From: Flectonema sp. DT1601
Lineage: Eukaryota > Euglenozoa > Diplonemea > Diplonemida > Diplonemidae
Length of the DNA: 64,000 nt
Direction of reading: 5' to 3'
Assembly (NCBI GenBank): GCA_964019425.1
Contig: OZ025787.1
Location: 1,488,001 to 1,552,000 of the forward strand
Position 1 is the first letter of the stretch; each line of letters begins with the position of its first letter. Position numbers and translations under genes: made by a program. The notes beneath the pieces are model-generated. The model had not been told where the DNA came from and did no database searches. It was given only the letters and a program-made list of their open reading frames with translations. Below, one piece after another: positions 36,601-45,668 of this stretch.

Positions 36601-37662
36601 TCGACGTCCCCTGACCTCGCACCTCTTCGTCCTGTTGTAGTCCTCTTGCAGTCTGCTCTCTCACATTGTAAGAAGAGAAAAGTTTTAAAAAATTCTTTCC
36701 GAAGTATTTTGGAATCCCTCCTCGCTGGCGGTGATCTAAATAATACATTCGATAAATCACCTGGACTCTCAGAGCTGCTACCGGTCTGCGAGAAGATTGC
36801 CCTGCTGACAGCAGGTAGTTCTCATTCTCAAAGTGAGCCGTCTGTTGGTCGAATAAAAGAACTTCTCACGTCAATACAGTCGAAAGATAAGTTCTTCAAA
36901 GAGAATCCGAAATACTCATCTCTGCAGCCCATCGTTAACAACTTCTGTAGTCGAGAGACTTCAGTCGAAGACATCAAACAGCTGCTGCTCTCAATACAAA
37001 ACGACGACCAGTTCTTTTGTAAACATCCAAACTTCGCATCTCTTCAGAAAGTCATCAGCGAGTTTCATAGGAAAGGAGAGCTATCGGTCAGTGAGGTGAA
37101 ACAGTTGTTGTTATCAATCCAACGAGATGGTTCATTCTTTGATCAAAATCCGAAGTTTTCTCCCCTTCGATCAATTCTACTTCAGGGATTCGACTTCCCT
37201 CGAAGTAACTCAGAAGGAAGTTTAGGAGGCGATTCCCAAAAGAGTTCAACTCAAAGTGAGAAGTCACTTCTCATTGAGATAAGAGAACTACTCAACTCAC
37301 TCGTAATGTGGGAAGAAGGAGATGGTGAGACTGTTTCAATTTCTAACAAGACACTCTTACCATTACAGGGAGCTTTCCATCGAGCCTTGAATCATATTTT
37401 AAATTTAAAAAGACTCGCTACGACTTCTCGTTCTCAGCAATCTCTTTTAGTTGCTGGAATCATATCAATGCTGGCAAGTGGAGAGTACCAAGCAGCTCAA
37501 TCACTAATAATACAGCACGCGATACCAGTACCAACATCACTTGCTCGAATGATGTCGCGGAGATTCTCATCAGCGGCAGTTCTCACACTTGAAAAGGGAA
37601 AACAGATGCTACTGTTGCAAAAATGTTGGTACTCACTGAGGATATTCACTCACAACAGATAA
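33700..37662 (+). CDS. PH-like, concanavalin-like and coiled-coil protein
   Basis: 1320 aa. Residues 1-115 look like a PH/GRAM-type domain (YARWFRGISENVYFFSEVER, then RCCVVTDKAMLLCTPKG), a style I associate with kinetoplastid cytoskeletal proteins. A Ser-rich linker leads to a small Cys-rich patch (CPGCCGIKEYGCIEGC, about 268-283). Next comes a beta-rich region at 295-455 with SPRY/concanavalin-like character (FEVRIEVSSSGSSRCSIGVQ). A long coiled coil occupies 490-930. Near the C-terminus a roughly 38-aa unit repeats three times (about 1049, 1086 and 1127), each with LLxSIQ, FF and NPK/NFxSL-type positions. It is probably a cytoskeleton or membrane tether. The start lies 9 nt after a CATCACAG acceptor. 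The last few codons could be altered by an undetected intron. Confidence 0.75.
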   Translation: MVQRVSLTPAYARWFRGISENVYFFSEVERESHLGEIRERCCVVTDKAMLLCTPKGIINREISLDKITEIVIGGDGKKVLVRVPSEYDVVLVFPSALVVLDSLSSALNDLAVIPSRILGIDKEIGGLATPIQKRTTPASPLRSSLRNRGLVSPPELAKSVDFHSDSSSEDGDANSESVLRNTNVVSHHNRSLSSSSTSTQGEDFKKSTSLYTFRHSVSQYDDVSDGDTSTGSGPHVSFAHNSNSFGDVFETVDPFQSTSTQTESLSVTCPGCCGIKEYGCIEGCPSMWYPFQKPSISGIAPIIGFEPSGGLKLSNYNTSAAYPKGGRSSVFAVVSTSLFSDYIMFEVRIEVSSSGSSRCSIGVQISAEERIELRSDGSLIVDGNRVAKAHLSRGFQRGDLLTIRIDKSVTKTVRFSQFRPHEAIQSPPFEYNISTIYLASPMRPFAKLCSHGDAVHINRFISLRAAPSVTALSAGLALLVNVIMCVSSGEDRSKSALKSKNAQLVKENEHLKSVLGEVLVKSKQAERENSELRAENNLIQREHNDLIAQLADLHPDVPKTGVQSVELHSTVQSLKKTIRDLNESNLTLREKNILLDNELTGLSSRVFSAVGIEFRTDVSTAVDNIVSQNSELQTELRNIKNYLNNSVGTINVLNAIQQLADENFEFKKTLSDLSELTHQTTSHPLDIRKAVEDLVVDNNSLKNTISKLAQEFHISQTASTDFQEIPNLISDQCNLLRMVQSDHTELLSNLTNKLGVDGVEPSTEMLLKQISQLLQQNEESAEQLQLQQQISSLRNEVARYKENEISLKQEIDTQQVSKSEFHSQTSLLNQTTSELYASNSKLLDEMLELQGEKAALEVKEKRQRKFISELEKSRESDAKEREKFETKIAELEKNEDQVNEDLMLLGLTLEFRDKANPISPPPPKEKTVASTVDCGSTFLNAVRSLLESLVQSSSVRSPTSPSADFILSTSPDLAPLRPVVVLLQSALSHCKKRKVLKNSFRSILESLLAGGDLNNTFDKSPGLSELLPVCEKIALLTAGSSHSQSEPSVGRIKELLTSIQSKDKFFKENPKYSSLQPIVNNFCSRETSVEDIKQLLLSIQNDDQFFCKHPNFASLQKVISEFHRKGELSVSEVKQLLLSIQRDGSFFDQNPKFSPLRSILLQGFDFPRSNSEGSLGGDSQKSSTQSEKSLLIEIRELLNSLVMWEEGDGETVSISNKTLLPLQGAFHRALNHILNLKRLATTSRSQQSLLVAGIISMLASGEYQAAQSLIIQHAIPVPTSLARMMSRRFSSAAVLTLEKGKQMLLLQKCWYSLRIFTHNR

Positions 37663-37965
37663 AGTAAGTTTTTACAATCCTACATGGAACACTCACCTTT
37701 AGGATAACAATTTTAGTAAATATTTTCATTTTTTTTTTTTTTTTTTATCGGACCTAAAAAGGTTGTTACTTATAAAAGTAAGAGACTTGAGACCGAACAC
37801 CATCCCTCTTGTAGTTCACACGTTAGATGATTTTTGTTCTTAGATTCCAATATTCTGTTCTGTGGTATAACTCTTGGCAGTGATAGTTGCCTTCGAATTG
37901 TTTTGTATTTCGTGTTTGATATTTTTTATCTTCTATTCCAACAGTTATAATAAATATTATTTATT
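37663..37965. other. Intergenic spacer
   Basis: T-run near 37731-37747. The pyrimidine-rich acceptor CCAACAG ends at 37944. Nothing else is seen. Confidence 0.5.
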
Positions 37966-38205
37966 ATGGTACTCTCTCGAGACACAGTCGCAATCTCTGA
38001 AACAAACGTTCGCGAGGAGCATGAGATCTACGAAGAGATCCTTCTGACTGATATGGAATGGGATGATGACGAGCAATTATATTTATACGACTGTCCTTGT
38101 GGTGATGTCTTCACTCTTAGTAAGGATGAATTATCTGCCGGGCAATTGGTGTTGGTCTGTCCGACGTGTTCACTTGCAGTGAGAGTTCTTCTTGAAAAGA
38201 ACTAA
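37966..38205 (+). CDS. DPH3: Diphthamide biosynthesis protein 3 (CSL zinc finger)
   Basis: 79 aa, the usual length for the family. It has the diagnostic pattern YEEILLTDMEWDDDEQLYLY, then CPCGDVF, then VCPTCSL. C43, C45, C65 and C68 should hold one metal ion, and the CSL signature is intact. In known systems DPH3 is the electron donor for the radical-SAM DPH1-DPH2 enzyme in the first step of diphthamide formation on elongation factor 2, and it also supports Elongator-dependent tRNA wobble modification. It is cytosolic with no targeting signal. The start is 21 nt after CCAACAG. Nothing is odd about the gene. Confidence 0.95.
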   Translation: MVLSRDTVAISETNVREEHEIYEEILLTDMEWDDDEQLYLYDCPCGDVFTLSKDELSAGQLVLVCPTCSLAVRVLLEKN

Positions 38206-38389
38206 TCAAGTCTACTGAAGGATTCATTATTTCCTGTTGCTGGCCGTGTGTTGAATTCACTTTGACCCCGCGCCCTTCAATTCATTAGTTTGTTTGTTAT
38301 GTTACTCATCACTATTCGTTAGTTTTATTTTATTATTTAGTATACTCTTCCCACATAAATATATTCATCACCAGGGACCCAACACCACA

Positions 38390-41300
38390 ATGGTGGTTAA
38401 GAAAAGAAAGGGCCCGTCGCTGTCACTGCGAAGTATGTTAATTCTCGTGACCTTCTGTGCGGTAATACTTCGAATGGTGTTCGGGACAATGCAACTCGCT
38501 GAGATAAAAGATCGAGATCGGGAAGTACTACAAACATCACTACCAAGACAACATGTAGAAGTAACGAAGAATGATGTCAGTACCAGAACCCCTCCTCCTC
38601 CCAATCCTACTCCATCCACTAAGGAAGGGTACATAACGATAGGACTGCAATTCACTAGTGAGATGGGGACTGCCTGGAGAAGTTTCACTGGAGAGAAGGG
38701 AGCTATCTTTCGCGGAGAGAGAGGAACCGTTACCACAACTTCTCATACGACCGGCGACAAAAGCGAATCCTCGGAAGTTCAAATCCCGGGACACATCACT
38801 TTCTGGGGCAAATCATCAGCAAAGCTCCGCCTAACAAAAAGAAGAAGTATGGTGATCACTCTCGACAAGCCAGTCACACTAGGAGAGGTTGAGATGTCAA
38901 AGTTCTTATTAATGTCATTATGGGAAGATGACTACAGACTAGGATATGCTTCTACTGCGAAGTTCTTAGAAGAATCAGGGATATGGTCTCCTTACAGTAG
39001 ACTAGTTGAAGTTTATTGTACAGGAGATGACACAACTTGTGGTAACAGAAAGTCTTTTGGAGTTTACCTACTAATTGAATTCCCAAAAGACGCGATTACT
39101 CGAACACTTCATTCATCACTTGCTAGTGGATCTTGTATGTCTCAAGTATCTGTTGCTGCTGAAGAAGATGTTGAAGTCGGTGTCAGAGTTTGGAAATATC
39201 ATCCAAAGCCAGCATACTACGACATCATACAATTTCCTTCTTTTAAAAGTGGCGGAGAGCTCTCTTCGAAGTATCGATCGCTAGAACAGAAAAAGCGACC
39301 TCCTTCAGAAGTAGTTCACCTCCCACAATATCTTTTCTGGCTTTCAATGAACTCTTTGCTAGAGAATGGGGATTATGATGATGAGGTTTTCTTTATTTCG
39401 ATGGCAAGTCAGAAACAGTCACCACTACTAATCCACGCCTGGGACTTTGATAATGTGTTCCAACCCTGTCACAAGGAAGGGAAGTTTGCTCTTTCTCACG
39501 AGTTGTTCTTTTGTGCAGAGTCAGACCTGGATAAGAAGATAATAAAAGAACCCTCTCTGTTATCTCAGTACAAAGAATCTCTCAAATGTGTACTTCAACA
39601 ATACACATCAAGTAGATGGAGTAAGGCAGTAGACTCGACTCTATTGGACTTAACAACGTTGATGTCTCTTTCTAAAGAAATGCCAACAATATCGTATGAG
39701 GGAAAACCGATTCCAAATTTCAAGTCTGGTGCTGCAAAGCTGAGAGAGAGTTTTAGTTCTCGTCATCAATTATTATTAAATCGTCTTCATCTCCGACGAG
39801 ATGATTCCTCAGAAGACAAGAAGCAATCAGCCTCCGATTGTAAGAAGAGTGTCTCAGTTGATAAACCGAAGGTGATGTCTAATCGTTCTTTATATTCCTT
39901 CACTAGACGACAGACAATCGAACATTCAGGAACTGAGTCTGGTCTCTTTTGTGATGAGAAATGTGAATCAATAATTGTTATTAGAGACAAAGAGAGAGGA
40001 GCAGCAGAATGGGCAGTTGCTCCTTTCGAAAGACGACTGACTCCATTTTATGGAGCGGAGAGATTCGAATTGGGGAGCGGACACGAATTGCAATTCCTGC
40101 ACCCGTACCTGATCGACAGCACCAGTCGTTCGTATCCTTTAATAATAACTTCAATTAGTGATGGAGTTTGGGACAAGCGAGACACTACTTACAAACATAA
40201 TAATCTCCCTTATGGAAAAGGTTTTGTCACTGAAAGTGATGCTGGAAGAGTTCCTGAAGCTAAGCTACGAAAGTTTCCCACTAGTCGGGGAACTATTCAG
40301 TCAGGACTTTATCATTTAACAGAATCAATAACTGTTGAGAAATCAGAAGTACTTACTATACCAAGTGGTACGACTATCTTTATAGATCCGAGTGTGGTGA
40401 TTACAATATTTGGGAAGTTAGTTTTGTCAGGTGACGTCGGAAGATCTGTTTTCATTTCAGGATTTGATGAAAGTAGTCCTTGGGGAGGTATCTTAATACA
40501 ATCTGGTGGATCTTTAACTACTAAGTACTCTGTCATATCAGGTACTGGAGGCACTCCTTACAAACGAGACAAGTCAACTGGAACTCACTTTAAAGAAATA
40601 CCGGCAATCACTCTTCTTCAAGACTCTAAACTTCTCTTATCACACAGTGCGATAGTTTCTTGTAAAGGACCAGGTTTTGGAGCAGCAGTTGGATCGGATG
40701 TTGTTATTGAGAATTGTTTGTTACAAAATCTTTATCAGGGAGGGGAATGTAAAAGATGTTTATTTAAAATGGTCAACTCTGCAGTCCTCAATATTCAAAC
40801 TAAAGAAGGTGCTGCCTACCAAGATAATGACAACGACGGTTTGTATCTTTCAGGAGGTGACCACAGTGTCTTAAATTCAGTCATCGCATTCACTGCTGAT
40901 GATTGCATTGATACAGGGACACCATCCTCTGTAAAGAAGAAGGGAGGTCAGCTTACAATTCAAAATACAATTCTTGACAGCTGTCAACATGAAGGCCTCG
41001 CAATCTCTGGAGTCGATCGAAAGATTGACGTCTCAAATTCAGTCTTCAGACGTTGCCAGCAATGTGTTGAGATGGGATACTCTGATAGGAAGACTTCTGC
41101 GAAGATATCAAAATCGTTATTTCAGTTTTGCGATGTAGCAATTCGTTACGGAGATAATTATGTGAAGATGTCTTCTGGTTCTCTTTCGGTATCGTCGTCT
41201 GTTGTTCAGAACTCTCAAACTTTAAATGTTCTCAACGTCGTTCGGAAGACAGTCTCACCATCTGATCAGCTATCGATTAGCACCACGTTAATAGAGAAGT

Positions 41301-41449
41301 TAGAACAGTCATCTTCGTGTTCTGTTTCTGATTTCATGGGAAAGAGTCAATCTGTAACTAAAATATTATTATCCCTTCCGGGAACTTCTGGTCTTCCGAC
41401 ACTTGAAAAGGTCGAACCGAAACAAAGTTTCAAAGCTGGACCTGAATAG
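38390..41449 (+). CDS. Type II membrane protein: CotH-kinase-like domain fused to a right-handed beta-helix
   Basis: 1019 aa. A basic N-terminus (MVVKKRKGPSLSLRS) and a single hydrophobic segment at about 12-34 (MLILVTFCAVILRMVFG) predict a signal anchor with the bulk in the secretory lumen or outside. Residues 110-480 match the CotH-kinase family pattern: HITFWGKSSAKLRLTK, a middle region with D-x-YRLGYASTAKFL and FGVYLLIEF, and LLIHAWDFDNVF near residue 351, which corresponds to the family's WDFD metal or active-site motif. Residues 630-1000 have short repeating strand and Asn/Ser ladders (ITLLQDSKLLLSHSAIVSC, YQDNDNDGLYLSGGDHSVLN) typical of a parallel beta-helix. A likely role is phosphorylation or other modification of secreted glycans or proteins. 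The longer frame from 38294 crosses the CACCAG acceptor at 38374 and is rejected. Confidence 0.7.
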   Translation: MVVKKRKGPSLSLRSMLILVTFCAVILRMVFGTMQLAEIKDRDREVLQTSLPRQHVEVTKNDVSTRTPPPPNPTPSTKEGYITIGLQFTSEMGTAWRSFTGEKGAIFRGERGTVTTTSHTTGDKSESSEVQIPGHITFWGKSSAKLRLTKRRSMVITLDKPVTLGEVEMSKFLLMSLWEDDYRLGYASTAKFLEESGIWSPYSRLVEVYCTGDDTTCGNRKSFGVYLLIEFPKDAITRTLHSSLASGSCMSQVSVAAEEDVEVGVRVWKYHPKPAYYDIIQFPSFKSGGELSSKYRSLEQKKRPPSEVVHLPQYLFWLSMNSLLENGDYDDEVFFISMASQKQSPLLIHAWDFDNVFQPCHKEGKFALSHELFFCAESDLDKKIIKEPSLLSQYKESLKCVLQQYTSSRWSKAVDSTLLDLTTLMSLSKEMPTISYEGKPIPNFKSGAAKLRESFSSRHQLLLNRLHLRRDDSSEDKKQSASDCKKSVSVDKPKVMSNRSLYSFTRRQTIEHSGTESGLFCDEKCESIIVIRDKERGAAEWAVAPFERRLTPFYGAERFELGSGHELQFLHPYLIDSTSRSYPLIITSISDGVWDKRDTTYKHNNLPYGKGFVTESDAGRVPEAKLRKFPTSRGTIQSGLYHLTESITVEKSEVLTIPSGTTIFIDPSVVITIFGKLVLSGDVGRSVFISGFDESSPWGGILIQSGGSLTTKYSVISGTGGTPYKRDKSTGTHFKEIPAITLLQDSKLLLSHSAIVSCKGPGFGAAVGSDVVIENCLLQNLYQGGECKRCLFKMVNSAVLNIQTKEGAAYQDNDNDGLYLSGGDHSVLNSVIAFTADDCIDTGTPSSVKKKGGQLTIQNTILDSCQHEGLAISGVDRKIDVSNSVFRRCQQCVEMGYSDRKTSAKISKSLFQFCDVAIRYGDNYVKMSSGSLSVSSSVVQNSQTLNVLNVVRKTVSPSDQLSISTTLIEKLEQSSSCSVSDFMGKSQSVTKILLSLPGTSGLPTLEKVEPKQSFKAGPE

Positions 41450-41637
41450 ATGTCAACGAAGAGATTGAAGGAGACCACCAGAGTTGTGACTTATTTAATT
41501 ATTTGAGTTCGTTCGTTCGAATATTTATCGAAATAGTTTTTATCGAACAGGTTGAAGATGGAAAATTACTTTTTGTGTAGAGTTATACTTTGAACAAGTA
41601 AAAATCTTAATATATTACCAGCATCACAACACAACAA

Positions 41638-42759
41638 ATGAGTACCTTCGGCAGAGCCTTCCGCGTGACAACCTTCGGAGAGAGTCACTGTTTTGGAGTT
41701 GGAGTAATTGTTGATGGATTACCTGGTAAGGTTCCTGTTACTGAAGAAGACTTGCAGCCTCAGCTAACAAGAAGGAGACCTGGTCAGAGTGATCTTTCAA
41801 CGAAGAGAGATGAAGCTGATCAGGTTCAGATCCTTTCAGGAACTGAGTTTGGAAGGAGTTTGGGAACACCAATCTCAGCACTCGTAAAGAACAAAGACAT
41901 GAGACCTCAAGATTACAAGTTCCAATCTGAAGCTTCTTCAGAGTTTGTTCCTCGTCCTTCACACGCTGACTACACTTACCGTGTGAAGTATGGCACCCAC
42001 TCGTCTTCTGGAGGAGGTCGTTCCAGTGCTCGAGAGACTATCGGAAGAGTTATTGCTGGAGGTATTGCCGAGGCTTACTTTAAGCAAAAATATCCTTCAA
42101 TTTCAATTGTTGCCTGGGTATCTCGAGTTGGTCCTCTACGTTACGATCTTCCACAAGAGAAGATGATGACGATCACCAGAAAGGAAGTTGACGGTGACAT
42201 GACGAGATGCCCCGACTCAGAAACATCAGCAAAGATTACTGAGATTGTGAAGAAAGCTCGTGATTGTGGTGACAGCATTGGAGGATGTGTGACTTGTGTA
42301 ATTAGAGGTCTACCTGATGGTTTAGGTGAACCTGTATTCGATAAAATGGAAGCTATGCTTGCACACGCAATGTTGTCCATCCCGGCAACAAAAGGATTTG
42401 AAGTCGGAACTGGATTCGATGGCGCACAGTCTTATGGATCCTCTCACAACGATGCCTTCTGTGCCAAGAAGGCAACCTCCACTCACTGCACAGGAGATCT
42501 CGACACCACGACTAACAACAGTGGAGGTATCCAAGGAGGAATTACAAACGGTCAGCCAATTTACTTCACAACCGCCTTCAAGCCTCCAGCAACCATCGCA
42601 AAGGCCCAGGACACTTGCGACATGAGCGGTAAAGATGTTACTTTAGAATCCAAGGGAAGACATGATCCATGTGTTGTTAATAGAGCAGTACCAATTGTTG
42701 AAGCAATGGCAGCCATCACTGTAATGGACGCAATCCTTTTACAGAAGACTCGCTCTTAG
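41638..42759 (+). CDS. aroC: Chorismate synthase
   Basis: 373 aa, typical full length. It converts 5-enolpyruvylshikimate-3-phosphate to chorismate, the last step of the shikimate pathway, and needs reduced FMN. The sequence shows the family hallmarks FRVTTFGESHCFGVG at the N-terminus, LTRRRPGQSDLSTKRDEAD, the SGGGRSSARETIGRVIAGG loop, and C-terminal GRHDPCVVNRAVPIVEAMAA. The style is that of fungal and apicomplexan enzymes rather than an obvious recent bacterial gene. There is no plastid or mitochondrial leader, so it is probably cytosolic. The start lies 16 nt after an ATTACCAG acceptor. No other shikimate gene is in the window. Confidence 0.95.
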   Translation: MSTFGRAFRVTTFGESHCFGVGVIVDGLPGKVPVTEEDLQPQLTRRRPGQSDLSTKRDEADQVQILSGTEFGRSLGTPISALVKNKDMRPQDYKFQSEASSEFVPRPSHADYTYRVKYGTHSSSGGGRSSARETIGRVIAGGIAEAYFKQKYPSISIVAWVSRVGPLRYDLPQEKMMTITRKEVDGDMTRCPDSETSAKITEIVKKARDCGDSIGGCVTCVIRGLPDGLGEPVFDKMEAMLAHAMLSIPATKGFEVGTGFDGAQSYGSSHNDAFCAKKATSTHCTGDLDTTTNNSGGIQGGITNGQPIYFTTAFKPPATIAKAQDTCDMSGKDVTLESKGRHDPCVVNRAVPIVEAMAAITVMDAILLQKTRS

Positions 42760-43784
42760 AAGTACTAAACAGTTTGGTTATCGTGAGACCTTTCTAAGTA
42801 TCTCGTAGTTTGATAAATTAAATTATAAGTCTGCAAGTACTCTGTCGTTTGTGCAGCTGTTCCCTCAAGTAATTCTGAGGATGGTCACTCTCGCTGGGCT
42901 TCAGCCTCGTGTTGTGTAGAATGCAGGACAGGTCAGGTCGATTTATCTCTCTGTCTAAAAACTCAATTGGAACAAAAGTTTGCCGATAACATCCAACACA
43001 ACTGGCGGTTCGCGGCAGCCAACAAGGTGCCAGCAGAACCGCTTTTTTTGTATATCTTGTTCGAAACATTTATTCATTCATTTCTTGCATTGATTACTTG
43101 CCGTGGGGGAAAGTTGTTTCTCCAGAGATGTGTCGATTTGGAATTCTGTTTTCGCAGTCGTTTTGTTGGTTCAGAGTGAGTTATATTTGTGTCTCATCCT
43201 CCAATTAGAATATTTTATTATCTCCGTGAAATTATTGCAAAGAGAACCGTGTGAGTGTCAGCCTTCAAACAGACATGTCAAGGCAGACTGTCCAGTTGTT
43301 GTTGAAAGTCTTCAGAAAGGGGATCTGATAGTGTTTAATTGTTTTATTTTATTTCGGGATCGCCCTTTATTTTCCCCCTCTTTTTCCTGTTCCTTAGAAT
43401 CGTATACAGAAATTGGACCTCACTCACTTCACGAGTTTCTTCCTTCTGAAGAGTGAACTGGAGGAGAGACCAATTTCTCTGCTAAAAGTAAATAAAAGTA
43501 ACAAATGGGAAGTAACAGATGCTCCCGTGTGTACTTATTTCCTGTGCATTGCTTTCTCCTGCAAAAAATGAAAAAAAAAAAAAAACTATTTTTACGACTT
43601 TCCTGTCGACGACTGCGAAAAAACAAAACGCGTTTTTGTGTGTGTACCGAGAGGCAAGCGGTTCTCTCAAAAAAATCATACTTTGTTTTTTATCCCTCAC
43701 AAGATTGTGTTAGGAAGCTGCAATTGGAGTTTACAAAGAGATGATCTATTTACTTCACAGAGAGGAGAACAACAAACATAAATA
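42760..43784. other. Intergenic spacer (1.0 kb)
   Basis: It holds a structured GC-rich segment listed separately, an A-run near 43568-43586, and the CTTCACAG acceptor at 43760. Short frames here lack coding character. Confidence 0.5.
43005..43049 (+). other. GC-rich stem-loop followed by T7
   Basis: GCGGTTC (43005-43011) pairs with GAACCGC (43036-43042). An inner GGCA/TGCC stem adds to it, and seven T follow at once (43043-43049). A stem followed by a T-run is what the 3' end of an RNA polymerase III transcript would look like. No known RNA family was recognised in the 200 nt upstream. Confidence 0.3.
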
Positions 43785-44519
43785 ATGAAGACATTTGATC
43801 ACTTGATGTTACTTCTGATGGTCGCTGTTCTAATCCTCCAAGTGGGTGGTATGGATCCCGAAGACGAAGACGATGATAACGACGAATACAACGACATGCG
43901 TAGTGAAGGACAAGTTGTCGACACTACCGTAAAGATAGCTCTTATCGAAGCAGAGATGCAGGAATTGGGGGGGAAGAAAGCGATGGTCGAAAAAAGAATT
44001 CAATCACTCGAATCTGAAAAGTCGAAAAATCCAGAAATTCAACAGGCGTTACAACATGCGAAACTTGAATACGATGGATACGCGTCAGAAATATCAACTC
44101 TTCATGCTTCTATAAAACCACTTTATGGAGTTTTATCTGTACAACACTTGCAAGAACATCGCCTCGCTATTTATGAATCATTCGGACATACGATTGACGT
44201 TGGTAAGAATCACGTATTCTATGATATGATCTTCAGTCGAGAAGAGGTGTCACTGCAGTCTATGTTGCAGTCTTTCATAGCAGGTGTTGTGTTTGGTTAC
44301 GTAATTGGTCTTATTGGATTTGTGTTCACTGCTCCTTTCACAATTTATCAATACTGCGATAGTTTTGGTGACTTACCAGCTGCTTTTATTATGTGGTTGA
44401 TTGGCCTTGCCCTCTTCCTACTCCCTGCTGTAGCGATCGTCTTCGGACTGAAAGTAGCAGCAAAAGTACAAATGCAGCGCATGCGAGAAGAACAACTGCG
44501 ACTTGGTCAACGGAGATAG
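43785..44519 (+). CDS. Signal-peptide, coiled-coil membrane protein of unknown function
   Basis: 244 aa. A cleavable signal (MKTFDHLMLLLMVAVLILQV) is followed by an acidic stretch (MDPEDEDDDNDEYND) and a coiled coil at about 50-120 (IALIEAEMQELGGKKAMVEK). Two or three hydrophobic segments (SFIAGVVFGYVIGLIGFVFT and AAFIMWLIGLALFLLPAVAI) come next, then a basic C-terminal tail (KVQMQRMREEQLRLGQRR). The layout suggests an ER or endomembrane protein with a luminal coiled coil. I do not recognise a family. The start is 24 nt after CTTCACAG. Confidence 0.65.
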   Translation: MKTFDHLMLLLMVAVLILQVGGMDPEDEDDDNDEYNDMRSEGQVVDTTVKIALIEAEMQELGGKKAMVEKRIQSLESEKSKNPEIQQALQHAKLEYDGYASEISTLHASIKPLYGVLSVQHLQEHRLAIYESFGHTIDVGKNHVFYDMIFSREEVSLQSMLQSFIAGVVFGYVIGLIGFVFTAPFTIYQYCDSFGDLPAAFIMWLIGLALFLLPAVAIVFGLKVAAKVQMQRMREEQLRLGQRR

Positions 44520-45110
44520 ACGTCAGACGATAATCTCTTTGGTCTATTCTGTTGTTTTGATCTTGTTCTTAGGACCCCCAAGGGAGGTGAATTTATTTCA
44601 TTGAGATGTTACCTTCTTCACCATCACTATTGTCCTGAATTAGAGTTCCCACGTGAGAAGTTTAATGTGACTGATGTTCATTTTTAAAAGGGACAACAAA
44701 CTGAACACAAATAACTTGAAAAGCAAAACGTCTTTCTAATACACGTCATCAGTTAGTGTCCTAAAAAGTGAATTGTTTTTACCTACCAGTTGTTCTCTTT
44801 GAACAAAAGAAGAAAGCAAAGAAGAAGAAAAAAAAAAGAAAAGAAAACATATGAAATAATGCAAAAAAAGAATAAAAAGAAGCGCCGTATACCTTTAATA
44901 GAAAAAGAGAAAGAGCAAAGGAAAAAAAAAAAAAAAAGGAATAACCAACAGTGTGAGTAACTGGATATTAAAAAAGAAGGACCACTTTACGGGTTTTCTT
45001 TTCTGGTACTGTTACTACTATTGTTGTGTTGTTGGTAAGATGTTATGTTTTTTTTTTAGATTCGATTGTTTCTTTTAAAACTTATTTCCAACTCAAGAAG
45101 AACGTCGCAA
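44520..45110. other. Intergenic spacer
   Basis: A purine-rich stretch (about 44808-44940, many A and AG runs) is followed by a T-rich tract and AG acceptors at 45060 and 45097. No gene is seen. Confidence 0.5.
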
Positions 45111-45668
45111 ATGGAAACTCCCCGCGACGGCGATGATGAAGTTCGAAAGTGGACTGGAGGTCTGTCTGATGTTGAGAAAGAAGAAATGATTAAAATATTA
45201 CTACGAGTCACAGAAGGTAGGGAAATGTTATCAGGGACTAGAGAATTTCAGGAATTCTTAGAAATCGTAAAGTACGATGGAACAATAACTGAGAGCAGTA
45301 TTAATACCAACTACGACTCTCTTCAAGTTGATGGCGGAATCCCCATCACTGAGTGCGTTAATTTTATTGACCGCCACAGGCGTTCCCAATTCACCTGCAG
45401 CCACCTCAACCACGCAGACATTATTCACACTTTTGTAGCTTTCGGTGGTAACCCTGACACCACTGGTTGTGTTGATCTCTCGTTAATAAATTCTATTTTA
45501 GAAGATTTCGAACTAGACTTTGATCTCTTGGGTCACCTGAAGCCTCCAAACCCTGACGGGGAAGGAGAACAGACTACGATGGTTGACTTCAATACCTTCG
45601 GTGCGGTATTTGGAAGACTACTTACACAGAGGCACTTCTCAGCTCCAGTTTTCCATGACGTGTACTGA
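45111..45668 (+). CDS. EF-hand-like protein, possibly axonemal
   Basis: 185 aa. The helical pattern resembles degenerate EF-hands. The clearest match is HTFVAFGGNPDTTGCVDLSL, followed by a helix ending FELDFDL and a second helix (VDFNTFGAVFGRLLT). Canonical calcium ligands are only partly kept, so binding may be weak or lost. Proteins with a FxALGGxxDxxGxV segment are known among flagellar EF-hand subunits, so an axonemal role is possible but unproven. I chose the ATG at 45111 because an ACTCAAG acceptor ends at 45097. The frame is open back to 45066 but would include that acceptor. Confidence 0.6.
   Translation: METPRDGDDEVRKWTGGLSDVEKEEMIKILLRVTEGREMLSGTREFQEFLEIVKYDGTITESSINTNYDSLQVDGGIPITECVNFIDRHRRSQFTCSHLNHADIIHTFVAFGGNPDTTGCVDLSLINSILEDFELDFDLLGHLKPPNPDGEGEQTTMVDFNTFGAVFGRLLTQRHFSAPVFHDVY

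Noticed and set aside
38294-38389. N-terminal extension of the CotH-like protein
   Set aside because: It crosses the CACCAG acceptor at 38374; the shorter start gives a normal signal anchor.
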